Assembly: GCA_008360975.2 (NCBI GenBank)
Contig: CM039182.1
Coordinates: 145,208,656-145,272,655 of the forward strand
DNA from: Lichenostomus cassidix
Lineage: Eukaryota > Chordata > Aves > Passeriformes > Meliphagidae
DNA: 64,000 nt
Direction: 5' to 3'
Under the pieces are notes generated by a model. That model was not told the origin of the DNA. It was given only the letters and a program-made list of their open reading frames with translations, and did no database searches. The position numbers and the translations under genes were made by a program. Positions 49,001-60,476 of this stretch are shown here, piece after piece; position 1 is the stretch's first letter; the number at the start of each line of letters is the position of its first letter.

Positions 49001-52000
49001 ACCTCTGTTCAGTTTATTTCAGTAAGTCTTGGGACCACTGAAGATTGTAAACATTCCTCACAACCCCAACACCACCCCAGGAAAGTAGCAAATTTTATGA
49101 AGGTCACTGTCATAAATGTGGTTTGGGTATTTTTCTCTCATTTATTTTAAAAATACATCAAAATAACAACAAAACCCCCACAAAATAATAAAACAGAAAA
49201 TTTCGAACCCATTTTGCTAAGTAGTTTTCCCAAAAATCCAAATCCCCTATATTGTAATTCCAAGATATTTCCCCTATGAGAATTTTTTTGACACAATTTC
49301 AGAAAAACTGCCTCAACCTCTTTTGCAACAACAATAAGCAGGGAAAAAAAGAACCTTTTCCAATCACTTTATCCTGCAACTACGTACACACTGAGCTTCC
49401 TCACTGGTCTTATTACAGCTGTCTGAATGAATGGAACAATTTGATTCAGACACATGTTCCAGCAGAAGAAAAAGACAACTTCACTGACCCTAAATCTTGT
49501 AATCTTAATGCTGATTTATTCTTACATGCATTCACAAGTAGCTACCATTGTCCACAAGCAGAGCAATTTGTTCAGCAGAGCTGACTGAGCCTTTAGGCTC
49601 ATTTGAATCTTCTCTCACACAGCCCTGAATGGAAAAGAGATGGAAACCCATCTGCTATAACTGGGAGCAAGATGATGCAGCAAACAGAGTAAATATTATC
49701 CTCACTTTGTGGGTGAAGTGCTGACATCACATAAATGCCAGGAGATAAAAATGGTAGTCAAGGGGTGACAATAATATAAAAAGCAGGTCTGCTGAAGACA
49801 TAGTCTCAAACATGTGGTCTGGATTCAAGGGATAAATTAGTGCTATTTTTTATCACATATTTGTCTCATTATATAGAAGTCAAGTAATAACACAGTATTG
49901 GCATCATTTGGGGATTGATCTGATCAAGGATGAGTGAGGCAATGAAGACTGGAACTCATTGCTTGAGCTGTTCTATAGATTTACTGACAAATACAGCAAC
50001 AATGCCAAAATCACAATGTAAGAGGAGAAGAAATGGTTAAATATTGTGCATTCCTGAGGTGGAGTTTAGGTGGGAAAAAAATTAAAGTGCTTAAAGATTT
50101 TTTACAGTTTCTAGTGAACAACCAACCCCTGGATCTAGAGCTTCTAAATTCCCACTCATGTCACAGTTACTGGCTCACACTGTCTTTTATAACACTTAAC
50201 AATCCTATGTTAGAAAAAAGATTTTGAGGATTTCCGCATCCTGTGTACTCTAGAGAACAGCTTGAAAGGAAGATGAATCACGGGCAATGAGTTGGAAAAT
50301 TTGTCTCCTGTTTATTGAAGTGGATAGTTGAAAAGAAAAAACGTAACAAATATAAGTTGGATGAGCTATAAAATTAGTATAGTCCTTTAATAACTGGAAG
50401 TGCGAAACATCCGGAGTGTGAAGTTTTAACAAAGCAGGTTTTTTGGATAATTGCCATTCTCTTCATTGAGTAAAACCAAAATGATGATTGAGGAAGATTT
50501 ACTGGGCACTGGTGAAGCTTCTGGACACAGAATTCCGGAATAATGGATTCATTTTCATGGATGCAAAAGCTATTAATAATTTGTCAGCCATTTCAAACAG
50601 GAACAAAACCCTACCAAGTAATGTTGTGCATTCAGGGCTTGGTTCATCTGTTTGTGCAGGTGTGCCTGCTCTTACAATGTCATATTTTATTTAATATTAT
50701 ATTTAATTAGATCTCTGCCTGCTCCAGGTGGCTTCACATTTAGGTACCAACGGTGGTATTGGATCACACTGAAATCTTCCTTTGGTGCTCTTCTAATTAC
50801 CACATTTGACTGTGTCACAACTGTGGAGAGACAATAATATACTGCTACTAAAAAAAAACCAAAAAAACAAAAAAACAACTTTCCCTGTGCTTATGTTTTG
50901 AGCATCTCTTGTGAAATTTTCCTTTTCACTTCCTCAAGAATATTGCTCCAGACGAAATCTAAGACATGATAGGATTTGGTCTTACGTTCAACTGGCCTAA
51001 TTTGATGAGTGTTTTCACCAGGATTCCTGTGATAGGAATTAGATAGCCTTTGTGTAGTGTAAAAGTCACAAGAAGGGAGGAATTGTGAAAATAACAAAGG
51101 GCTTTTAACTGCAAGCTGAAAATAGAAACCACAGCACTTGACAATCTTTCAAGCAGAAGGGCTTTTTGAAAAAGAGCAGTTTGTAAAGGGAGAAACAGAG
51201 GTCAAGCGACAAAGAACAGGTCTGTGTTACAGGGAAAGCAGCTGAAAAGTGAGGGTATTGGACTGCAAAGCAAACAGCAAAGAAATATACCGACTTTACA
51301 AATCTTGCACCAGGAGCCCTGCAGAGAAGTTACACTTTTTTCATTTTCTCTTTGTTTTTTTTTTATTGGGGTGGGAGGGAAAGGAACATATACATTTCAG
51401 AGCAGTCCAGTATGCTGTTAGGCACATTCCACTATTTAAAATCATCCTTTATACCCCTCACTTATTTTCCTTATCATGATTCAGGAGGGTGCTTAAATAT
51501 GCAATGAATCCTTTAGCAATCAACTGAATGACATGCTTAAATTTTGGCAACTATTAAAATACCTAAGTGAAATGAGGCCTTAAATGAGATTTTGTATGTG
51601 ACTGAAATAGGCCTTACATAGATATGCAGAGATGATATATAATGGTCACATCAGTTTCTCAATTAATTATATACCTCCAAGGATTTCAAAGTCACATGGA
51701 TTTATGCTGCTATACTTGTCTCAATGTATATATCATATATAAAATCTGTGGGTTTGGGTTGTTAAATAAATATCACTTTTCAGATGAATGAAACACTATA
51801 TCAGACAGTATAAAAGCAAAACTCTTAGAAGAATATTCTATGGCAAGATCCAGAACAGAAGGTTTTGTGCAGGCAAAGTTAATTTTTAAATTATTAATAA
51901 GGAAATTTACACTTTCCCTTGATTTTTGAAGGGCTAGACACCATTCTTGTCACATGCTGTTACAACTGAAACATGTCATAATTGAGAAATGCAACATTCT

Positions 52001-52146
52001 ATCAAAGACAAACCAAGTAAGTGCCAAGAAACAAAGTCAATCAAAGCAACTGTTTACAATGTTGAATTTGTGTTGTTCTCTGTTTAGCACAGACCCATTC
52101 TTAGCTGGTCTTATTATTAAAATTTATGACTAATAATAAATTAAAA
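46001..52146. other. Unique non-coding sequence, no gene recognised
   Basis: 6.1 kb without recognised repeats. One stretch (48600-48665) has acceptor-like and donor-like sequence around a 43-base open segment; it is discussed as a finding and is not called an exon. A perfect 10-bp-arm palindrome lies at 48865-48886, and an A/C low-complexity run near 50850-50878. Confidence 0.5.
48865..48886. repeat. Near-palindrome with 10-bp arms
   Basis: ACTTTTGATT and AATCAAAAGT face each other across a 2-base centre. Each arm contains a TTTTGAT word close to the TCF/LEF core, so it could be a paired binding site; a chance palindrome in AT-rich DNA is equally possible. Confidence 0.75.
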
Positions 52147-52410
52147 TTATAGAAACCTGGAATAACTTGGATGGGTAAAGACCTTGGGATGTCTCCAGCC
52201 CAGCTTCCAGCAGTGTTGATTATGGGGTCAGTCCAGGTTGCTTTGGGATTTATCCAATTGTGTCTTGAAACCCTCCAAGGATGGAGATGGTCTCAGTCAC
52301 AGCCTTGCTGACTGGGCAGAAGCTCCAGATGGACCATCCCAGTGGTCAATGCATTCCAGCTTGCTCTGGACTCTGGAAAACTGGATATGCACTGTCCTAA
52401 GCCTTTCACA
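52147..52410 (-). mobile_element. CR1 LINE 3' end
   Basis: Read on the minus strand, this is a CR1 tail: CCATCTCCATCCTTGGAGGG followed by TTTCAAGACACAATTGG (the ORF2 C-terminal 'ESISILEGFKTQL' type reading), then CAACCTGGACTGACCCC, GGGCTGGAGACATCCCAAGG and a decayed 3' terminus near 52147. It belongs to a different subfamily from the copy at 29008-29311, judging by the 3' UTR wording. It is 5'-truncated near 52410, where it abuts the GC-rich patch. Confidence 0.82.
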
Positions 52411-52439
52411 GATGTCTTTGGTATTTTACTTCTAAAAGG

Positions 52440-52957
52440 TGAACATTGCTTGTTTTTCAGCGCTGACTGTTCAGGTACCATGGGGTAAATGGTTCCCCCA
52501 GGACTGGCAGCATGTGCTGCCCCATGGGGTGGGCAGGACAGAGCCTCAGAAGCCAAATCCTGCCCCACAGCCCCAGGGGAGAGGATCAGGCATCTCGGTG
52601 AGGCTGGGGATGGACAAGGGGACAGGGACAGACACGGCCAGGCCATTCACCCATGGCTCAGGGACAGAGCCTGGCTCAGCAGCAGCACTGGATGAGCAGT
52701 GCAGGGCTGAGATCCAGCAGAGCAGAGCTTGGGCAGGGACTAAACTCCAGAGCTGTGGGTTCAGCAACTCCTCTGGGCCAGGAGTCAGCCCTAGACAAGG
52801 TCTGCCCGTGGTGCTCCCAGCAGGTTCTCCCCACAGCCACCCAAGGATGGAGCTGCCAAGGGCAAGAGCCACTATGGGCTTCACCAGTGCTGAACTGCTC
52901 CCCAGCCCTGGCACTCAGATCTCCCAGCAGTGCCAACCAACTGCTTCTGTTTAAAGA
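52440..52957. other. GC-rich patch of unknown origin between a CR1 and an LTR
   Basis: About 0.5 kb visibly richer in G+C than anything else in the window, full of CCCAGCAG, CAGGGACAG and GGGCAGGA words. Frames of 100-171 codons are open on both strands at once (plus 52439-52954, which starts with a GTG; minus 52546-52914 and 52676-52990), which is what stop-poor GC-rich DNA does by itself. No family resemblance in any frame. It could be a remnant of an unrecognised repeat, a decayed CpG-rich promoter or exon, or a GC-biased conversion tract. Confidence 0.6.
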
Positions 52958-52961
52958 CTCA

Positions 52962-53224
52962 TGTCGCTGTTGAGCCGCTAGCAGAGACAAGGACCCAAGT
53001 TCTCAGTGTAGCAAGAAAGAGGAAGTTTATTATTTTGATTTCAATATATATAGACTTTTCAGAGGTCGCCCAGATTGGTCAGCCAGAAACCTCCCCCTAG
53101 GCCCAATTGGCCAGGCCTGAACTGTCCAAATCTTGAGACACTGTTTTAAAAACATCCAAACTTTAACTTTGTTTATAAAACACAGCGGAATGTTCTCACG
53201 AGAAAGACCTGTGCTAGCCACAGC
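52962..53224 (-). mobile_element. Solo LTR, compact 263-bp family (copy 2)
   Basis: Same length, strand and end sequences as the copy at 2826-3088. Flanks are CTCA at 52958-52961 and CTCA at 53225-53228, a perfect 4-bp target duplication that differs from that of copy 1, so the two are independent insertions and not a segmental duplication. On the minus strand a CCAATTGGG/CCAATCTGG pair, a TATATATTG TATA-like box (about 53045-53053) and AATAAA (53026-53031) keep the LTR order. The first CCAAT box differs from copy 1 by two transitions. No retroviral coding sequence adjoins it. Confidence 0.88.
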
Positions 53225-53228
53225 CTCA

Positions 53229-56200
53229 GAGGTTGGGTTTCATAAAAAAAGGCAGTAATTTTCTTGCTTAGAAGAGTGTCACTGAAGTAAAACCTCCATA
53301 AAACAAGGTATTAATTTCCTTCTGGAAGGAATCCTTAGACGAGAGAGGCGAGGTCCCATGGGAAGGTGAAACAGACTTCTCAGTCCATTCTCCAACCTGG
53401 TGGAGAGATTTTATACACAGAGAAAGTGATTTCAGCCGTATGAAGCCCAAGGCAGCCTGCTTTACTCTGGACTCTGTACCACTTGTGAAGTTCAGAGCAC
53501 ACACCGTCACTATTTTGGTTATTTTTCCAGCAGAATGGGAACATTTTTCTTCATGCTGGAAGTGCAGGATCTGTCTGTATCAACAAACTACTACAGTATT
53601 TTCCACATGAGGATGTTACTCCACAGATGATGACACTCCACACTACACCCCTTGATATTTTTATCTCCAGATAGAGAGATTGTGACATCAGCCCAGTGAT
53701 ACAATTGCAGAAAAGTAAGTGTAGAAGCAATACAGACCCTTTAGGTCATTCCTCCTGGGAAAAGACACACCAGTCAGTCTGGCTTCCATCACTCACAAGA
53801 TGGTTGAAGCTTTAACAAAGAGTAAGATCACTTTGTCCGTGGATAAACACAATGCACTGGATAAAAGTTGTCTGGGGAAATCCTGTTTTTATGGATTAAA
53901 TCCATAAAATCACAGTTTTATGGAGATTCAGTAAACGTGTGGCTAATGGATGTGCAGAATACACTTTTAAAAGGCTTTTCATAAGATTCCATAACATTGT
54001 TAGGGAAACCAAGTTGCCAAGTGACACTAATCCAAGTTTTTGGACTGAAGCTGCTGAAATTGTAGGAAGTCACGCATTGCAGGGCTTAGAAGCAGGGTGC
54101 CTTTGGATCCTTAAGTCAGTAATTCTTAAAAATAAACAATATTTTTGGGAAAATAGCACAGAAAGACGTAGTTAGTAAGTAAACTGGGAAAATTTAATTG
54201 AGAAGACACTTCCCAGCTTTTTTCCCCGATGTCAGGAATTCTCATGACCCTTGTAGCTGTAAAGAGCTCATTAGTGACCTGACAATTGCTCCGTCCTTTA
54301 CACCTTCTCACAGCTGGTTGTTCAGATTTGGAGACGGCATTTTGGACACACCTTTCTGCTTCTCTTCAGAAAATTGCAGCTAAAGTGTTCTGCTGTGTCC
54401 CTCATGTCTGATCAGAAATAGATCCCACACTGGACTCCTTCAATGAGGCTGCTGGTGTCAAAACTCAAGCAATCTGAGGCTCTTACCACTCATAGGGTAA
54501 ATTCTTCCTCACTGTCACAGCTTCCCAGAGGAAAAAAAATCAATGTTATAAAGAATCACATTGATGTTTTGTCCACAAATAGGCCCTTTGAGCAGAAAAA
54601 TGCTTGTTTCCAGCTAAACTAGACAAGTTGGTGTTCAAGGTCACTTATGTCCTCCCCAGACCCTGAATCCCCAGACATGATTATTTTGCCATTTCCTCAG
54701 TAGACTGCAATAACAGTTTCTTTACTATTAAACACAAATATCTCAAAAATCAACAACACAGTCAGAGAGCATCAGTAGGTTTCTCTTGTCCCTCAAAAGT
54801 GTCTTCCTACTTGAGTTATTGGATTATTATCTGGATTTCCCCTAAGCATTTCTATTCACCTACCAATTCCCCCTTCATTCTCTGAAGATTTAAACTCCAC
54901 GCTTCTCACTTCACATCTTCAAGTAAATTCTGAGGGAGAATGCAATGTGCACAACGCAGTCTGCATGTGTAACTGTTACAAACCAATATGAAATTGTCAT
55001 ACTTAAATAAACAGAAATAAAAACTCAATTGAAACCATACAATCACAATCAGTAACACATCTAAATGAGAATTCATATTATGTTCAATATGAATTATGGG
55101 TATCATAACAGCTATCTCTAGATGCCTTTCAGGTTGATAAGTAATAACATGCTATTCAGAGACAGATCCACACTCTTCATCCCTCCTAAAAATGCAAGAA
55201 CAAATTTTGCTTTGTTCAGTGTCTCATTATGCCTATTTTGCTGTAGATAATTTTAGTCCTATAAGTTCTCTATGATTGCTGTTTACATTGTGCTTCTGCA
55301 CCTCAATGTGATTGTGGAGCTCCATAAGCACTGCATGCCAGTAATGTTCATCTCAAATAAATTTAGTTTAAAATGCAAGGATTTTTTTCTTTCACTACTT
55401 CCAGCTCTACAAAGTCAAGCCAGTGCCCACACTGTGATAACCAGAGCTGGGGTTTTCCACAGTTAGTGCCACATGGATGACCCCACCAAGGGTTGGGAGG
55501 ATGTGTTTCAAGGCCATGCTTGCTCCAGTGTGTCCTCACACGTCCAGAGTTTCTGACTCCCAGAGTCATCTCCCCAAGAAGCAGCTCTGATATCTGAACC
55601 CACTGAATACTCACAGCTCAGATGTATTTCTTTTCCTGTGTCACTACTGGCAGTAAAGGTGGTGTCCCATTTTTATCCATATTGTCTTCAGGTTATGTTC
55701 CAGCATCTCCACACGATGCCAATTTCCACCCCACAAGGACATTTTCTGCAGAGCAGTTTTTTCTTGGTGTAACTTGGGGGATGAGCAAATGGCAATAGGG
55801 TTATGGAGGTGTTATTGAATTGTTACTGCTGGCAATAAAGTGCCAGCAGAGCACAGCACAGTGTGACTGCCATATTCCAAACTGAGTTACCAGCACTGAC
55901 AGCTATGAGTACTATCTTTTTGCTGATAAAGTGATCACACTTGACTCAAAGGCCCTGGAACACTGTGTGTTTGGGATGATATGTTACAGCCTTTATAGTC
56001 ACTAATCACAGGAGAAACGTGATTTGCTATAACTTCTTTTAATGCTGACATCTGGATGATACGAGCTAACTGCATGCAGAAAATCTTACAAAAACTTTAA
56101 TTCTGATCCAAAGTTTTGCAATAACCATGCATACCTACAGTAATAGCTTGAGCTCCCTAATCTTTATTGCATGTCTAGTGCACCACAGTGGTAGCATAGT

Positions 56201-58469
56201 ATACTTTACAGTCATTTGTTTTTCAGCACTGAAAATTTAAATAATGTTAACCTCCCTTTAGGTTTGATGCAAATTTAACTTGCTTATATAGCAAACTCCA
56301 ATCTTCCCCTGGATAGATTCTGCATTCCTCTTCTGTCTTGACCTTTGAAAATCTTTCCCATGACTACCAATCAAAACACTCTAAACATCAGAAATTCTTT
56401 CAGATCTTGCTTGAAGATTAATCATTCTGTGTTCCAAAATATTCAGTTGAGAGTCTTTTAGTTAGTTAATTTCCTCAAATCTCACTCAAATAGTATCTAA
56501 TCACTAAAAATTGACAGGAATGATTAGTGGCAGTATCCTGCATTTGCCATTGAAAAGGATGTGAATACTTCCTAACCAAAGAAATTCATTCCCTGAAGTG
56601 TACTCTTTGCTCCCAAAGCTAGATCCACGACAAGACTTCTATGCCTGGAGTCTGATTTTCCCTAGGCAGAATCCAGAACTCTTTGCTGTGTGTCTGGACT
56701 CAGGGTATGAGACACAGACAACCACATACCACAAAATGAGACCTGGGCCAGCAACTGTGCTGAGCAGAAAGCTGACAGGAGCATTTATACTCAGAGTGCA
56801 GCCACCTAGGTGCTGTCATTAAAAAAAAAAAAAAAACAAACAACTAAAAACAAACTGAAAACTCTGGACACAGCTTTAAAACAATTTAAAACACCTCTGC
56901 TCTGGCTCCTTACACAGACTTGTTTCTTTTGAGGAATGCTGAGATCCAAAGATAATCCAAGTATAGGAGCAGACAGGTTTAAGAAGGAGCTGTCAAGCTC
57001 TACCCAGCAGCTCTCCCAAAGCACGTTGGCAATTAGCACCGACAGACTCCAAACAACCTGCCAAAGCCAAGTCTTGCCATACCCAAGAATATGGGATGAA
57101 AGTGTGTGTTTGTGTGTTTGCAGTGTTCATGCTCTCTTCCTTTGCCTGCTTGATGGAAGGCAGTAAGGTAATTCAATAAGAAATACCCAAAAAGGGGGCT
57201 CTGAGATTTGCTGTTCTAACGTGACACACCCACTCACACAGCAGCACACAGTCCCAAGATGTCACTATTCCCAAAGGTCTAATTTCTCCTTTCTGCTGCA
57301 CTGGAAATACACATGTCCAAGGGAAAGCTCTGGATTTAGCAGAGGGAGACAGGTCTTTAACAGCAGGTTCATATAGGTGTTCATCACCCCAACACTGCAC
57401 TTTTCCCCAGTAAGTGATTTTATTTTTTATTCCCTTGTATATCATATAATCATGTCTGTAATAATTCCTCCTTGAAAAGTACCTGCAGGGTTATTCAAGA
57501 TGAGAAACACTTTAGAAAAACATTAATTATCATCGTGATATCAGAATTTATCTTTTGCAAAGTGTATAACTAATGTCTTAGTAGCTTTCCCTAGCTTTAT
57601 GTTGTTGCTTCCAGTAATTGGCGTCTCTCTTGGGATTTGTCATCACCAGATGGGTGACCATATGGATAGGGACACTTGTTTATAAACCCTGTTATTTATT
57701 CACCTTCAAGGCTACCTAGGGAAAATAAACTTCCCCTAGATTTTATTAGGAAGACAGACATTAGAGTGTTGTCATTTCATAGTGGTAGAAATTATGTTTT
57801 TCTTGTCCCTTTTCAATAAGAGTTAGAGAAAAAGCTTAGGTTTTGGTTGGTTTTTGGTGGGTTTTTTTTAAATACCTTCTTAAAGAAAGTGAGGATTTAA
57901 ATCAGTAGTAAGGTAAAAAGTTACATGTACAACTGCATCACTATTTTTTTCTTTAAAGAAAGAGCATACAGAACAGTGAAAGGAAAAAAAAACAACATGT
58001 TTTGCAAGAAGGGTGACTCTAATGAAGAATAGTGTGTTTGACTATTGGTGAGTGCACCAGAAATACCAGCTGGAAAACCAGCAAAGGAAACCTGCATTTT
58101 AAATCCCATCAAGAAGGAAAAGGGGTCTGGATTCTGATCTATTATATTAGTAAATGTTAAGAAAAAGTTTAGTAGCTCAAAATTAACAGCTATCTGCATT
58201 CAAACAAGTATAATTGAGATCAGTCCCTGCCCTGGAAGCTGTAGTAAAACTAATAATGTTAGAATAACATTTTAGGCTAATGATAATTTACATTTCTTAA
58301 TTTGCCATTTACCTAAAGCCGTTTAATCCACCAGAAAAATTAATTCACTGTTAAAAGACCTCTTGTATCCCATTGAATTCAATGGACATGGGATAAACCT
58401 TCACAAGTTCACAGAAATTTTCAAAAGGGAATTGAGATAAGTAGGTAGGCTTAACATTGGTGAACTGGC
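53229..58469. other. Unique non-coding sequence, no gene recognised
   Basis: 5.2 kb without recognised exons or interspersed repeats. It includes a 16-A run at 56821-56836, a TG-rich patch near 57101-57122, a TTTGG-type patch near 57840-57870 and an AT-rich homeodomain-motif tract at 58240-58345. Open frames are under 95 codons. Confidence 0.55.
56821..56836 (+). repeat. Poly(A) run, 16 bp
   Basis: Sixteen A followed by AAC-type low complexity. No retroposed gene body is recognisable on its left. Confidence 0.9.
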
Positions 58470-58648
58470 ACAGTACAAACATTGGAATAGGCTGCCCAGG
58501 CCAGTGGTGGAGTCACCACCCCAGAGGTATTTAAAAGATGTGTAGATGTGGCAGCTGGGGACAGAGTTTAGTGCTGAGCTTAGCAGGGCTGGGTTAATGG
58601 CTGGACTTGATGATCTTAAGGGTCTTTTTCAAGCTGCATGAGTCTAAG
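58470..58648 (+). mobile_element. CR1 LINE 3' end
   Basis: A short CR1 tail: ATTGGAATAGGCTGCCCAGG, GTGGTGGAGTCACCACCCCA and GAGGTATTTAAAAGATG give the ORF2 C-terminal reading (L-N-R-L-P type block, VVESPSLE-like). It is followed by the 3' UTR with GGCTGGACTTGATGATCTTA and a decayed terminus, GGTCTTTTTCAAGCTGCATG. It is 5'-truncated, old (several indels) and lacks a clear (ATTCTATG)n end. Confidence 0.85.
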
Positions 58649-60284
58649 TGAGGAATGCTATGAAAAGTTTTATACCAAATAATTTTAATATAATTCCTGT
58701 AAGCCAACAAAAGAGCTTTTTCTAACATGAAGTCAATAATTGCATTGATAACACATAGAAGAAATGCACAGAGCCTAACACCAAAAAGAAATGCAACTGT
58801 TTTCAATTGCTATGTGTGATATCAACACTCCATGAATACACCAGATGAACAAACTTTATAAAACCATCAACCCAAGTAGCAAAACATCTATTCATGTTTT
58901 TCTGTGAGCATTAAAAATAACGTGATGCCACAGCTGGACTGAAGGACTGAAACATGGCCATGGCATAAGCGGAGTTATATCTACCCATTCCTAGCAGGGC
59001 TGCTATGTTCATCCCTGAGCATCATTGTCCAACCTCAAAGGTGTCATTCAGCTTCTCTTAGCCCTGGTCTTCCAGGCTGAAAACCTTACAGGACCCTGCT
59101 GGGAACCTGTTTCTCTTCCCAGTTAATAGAAAAAGGGAAGAAAGATAGGATATCTGTGCCTCATCAGGACATGAAGTGAAAAGCAAGCAGGGCTTGAAAG
59201 TTAATAAAGAAGCTGGGACCACACAGCTCAAATTGTCGAGGTTTTTGTTTAGTTTTGTTTTGTTTTTTGTTCTCAGATATAGCTCAAGAAACTGCTTGAT
59301 TTGTGTTTAGCCTCTACAGCCACTTGAAAGTGAGGTTATAGCAAAGCTGAGCTTACATTTTCAGATTGTTGGTTTCAGCAACACAGCACTGCAGGGAGTT
59401 TTCACAAAGCAGCTCACCTTCAAAGCCCAGTGTGCAGGAATGCCTGATTTCCCCTTTGAAGCCCTGGAAGGGAAATAACTAGTTGGTGTGAGACAGGGGA
59501 AGATTCTTCTGCACTGCGATTCTCCACTTTATTTGTCTGAAATTCTGCCTCACTTTGATATCAGTTGAGTTAACTCAGCTGTGAGGCTAAATTTAGGTAG
59601 AAGGTTTGCATTGGCACTCCTCCTCCTTCTGTATAATCCTTCAGTAATTCTCACAGCAAACATTGCTGCAGGTTGGGTATCCAAGTAGTGATTTCTCACA
59701 GCTGCCTAAAAGATCCACACTTTCAATGACAGAGGAGCACAGAAAGTGTTTTCTAAGGTCAAAGGTTTCTTCCTGTTTACCTAATAGCCACATTAATGTA
59801 GCTTTCCTGCAGAATTTATGGCTGTGTTTATACAGTACATTAACACTGCCAGGAAACATCCCCAGACACAGCTATTCAATTGCACTGTTAAATCACTCAG
59901 ATGGTCCCTGGTGCTGTCTTGGTCCATGCCAACCAGCAGTCCCCTGAACATTTTGGGAGTTAGCACAGGCCAGGGATCACTCCTAAGAGGAAATCTGGAT
60001 GTAGTCACCCTGGTTTGGAAGCCACAGTTTTGGGAAGCCAATTGCTTCATGTTCTTGGTTACTTTTGACTTGTTAGTATAGCAGTAGTCTGTGATTTTCT
60101 TGTACGAAAATGTTCATATCAAGAAAGAGATGCTTAGAAAAGGTGAAATTTATAGCCATCACAGACCATAAAAATCACATTCCTGTTGTAGTAGCCAGCA
60201 GTGCATGTTATTAAGGCAGTTTATAAAAATAATGATAGGATATGGGGGATGAAGACAATTCCAGACAAGATGGATCCAACAGGT
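58649..60284. other. Unique non-coding sequence, no gene recognised
   Basis: No recognised gene or repeat beyond a T/G low-complexity run near 59238-59271. Overlapping frames of 72-94 codons on both strands at 59640-60080 show no family resemblance. Confidence 0.55.
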
Positions 60285-60458
60285 AAAATATACTGTGAGG
60301 GTGACCGAGCATTGGCACAAGTTACTGAGGGAGGTTGTCTCCATCCTTGGAGATATTCAAAACCATCTGGAAGTAGTCCTGGGAAATTTCTCTAGATGAC
60401 CCTCTTTGACCTCCAGAGGTCCCTTCCAACCTCAACCATTCACTCATTCTGTGATTCA
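60285..60458 (+). mobile_element. CR1 LINE 3' end
   Basis: CTGTGAGGGTGACCGAGCAT, TGGCACAAGTTACTGAGGGA, GGTTGTCTCCATCCTTGGAG and ATATTCAAAACCATCTGG are the CR1 ORF2 C-terminus; TCTCTAGATGACCCT and CCTCCAGAGGTCCCTTCC begin the 3' UTR, and AACCTCAACCATT...ATTCTGTGATTC is the tail. It is of the same general subfamily type as the minus-strand copy at 52147-52410. A 14-A run follows at 60463-60476, but CR1 does not normally end in poly(A), so this is probably independent. Confidence 0.92.
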
Positions 60459-60462
60459 AGTG

Positions 60463-60476
60463 AAAAAAAAAAAAAA
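60463..60476 (+). repeat. Poly(A) run, 14 bp
   Basis: Fourteen A, 5 bp downstream of a CR1 terminus. Confidence 0.9.

Noticed and set aside
49690..49740. ATTATCCTCACTTTGTGGGTGAAG, resembling MIR or L2
   Set aside because: Too short and too diverged; the expected neighbouring phrases are absent.
52439..52954. 171-codon plus-strand frame in the GC-rich patch
   Set aside because: It starts with GTG, three other frames on both strands are also open, and no domain or signal is visible; composition explains it.
60459..60476. Poly(A) after the CR1 as a retroposed transcript tail
   Set aside because: CR1 ends in short ATTCTATG-type repeats, not poly(A), and no other retroposed body precedes the run.
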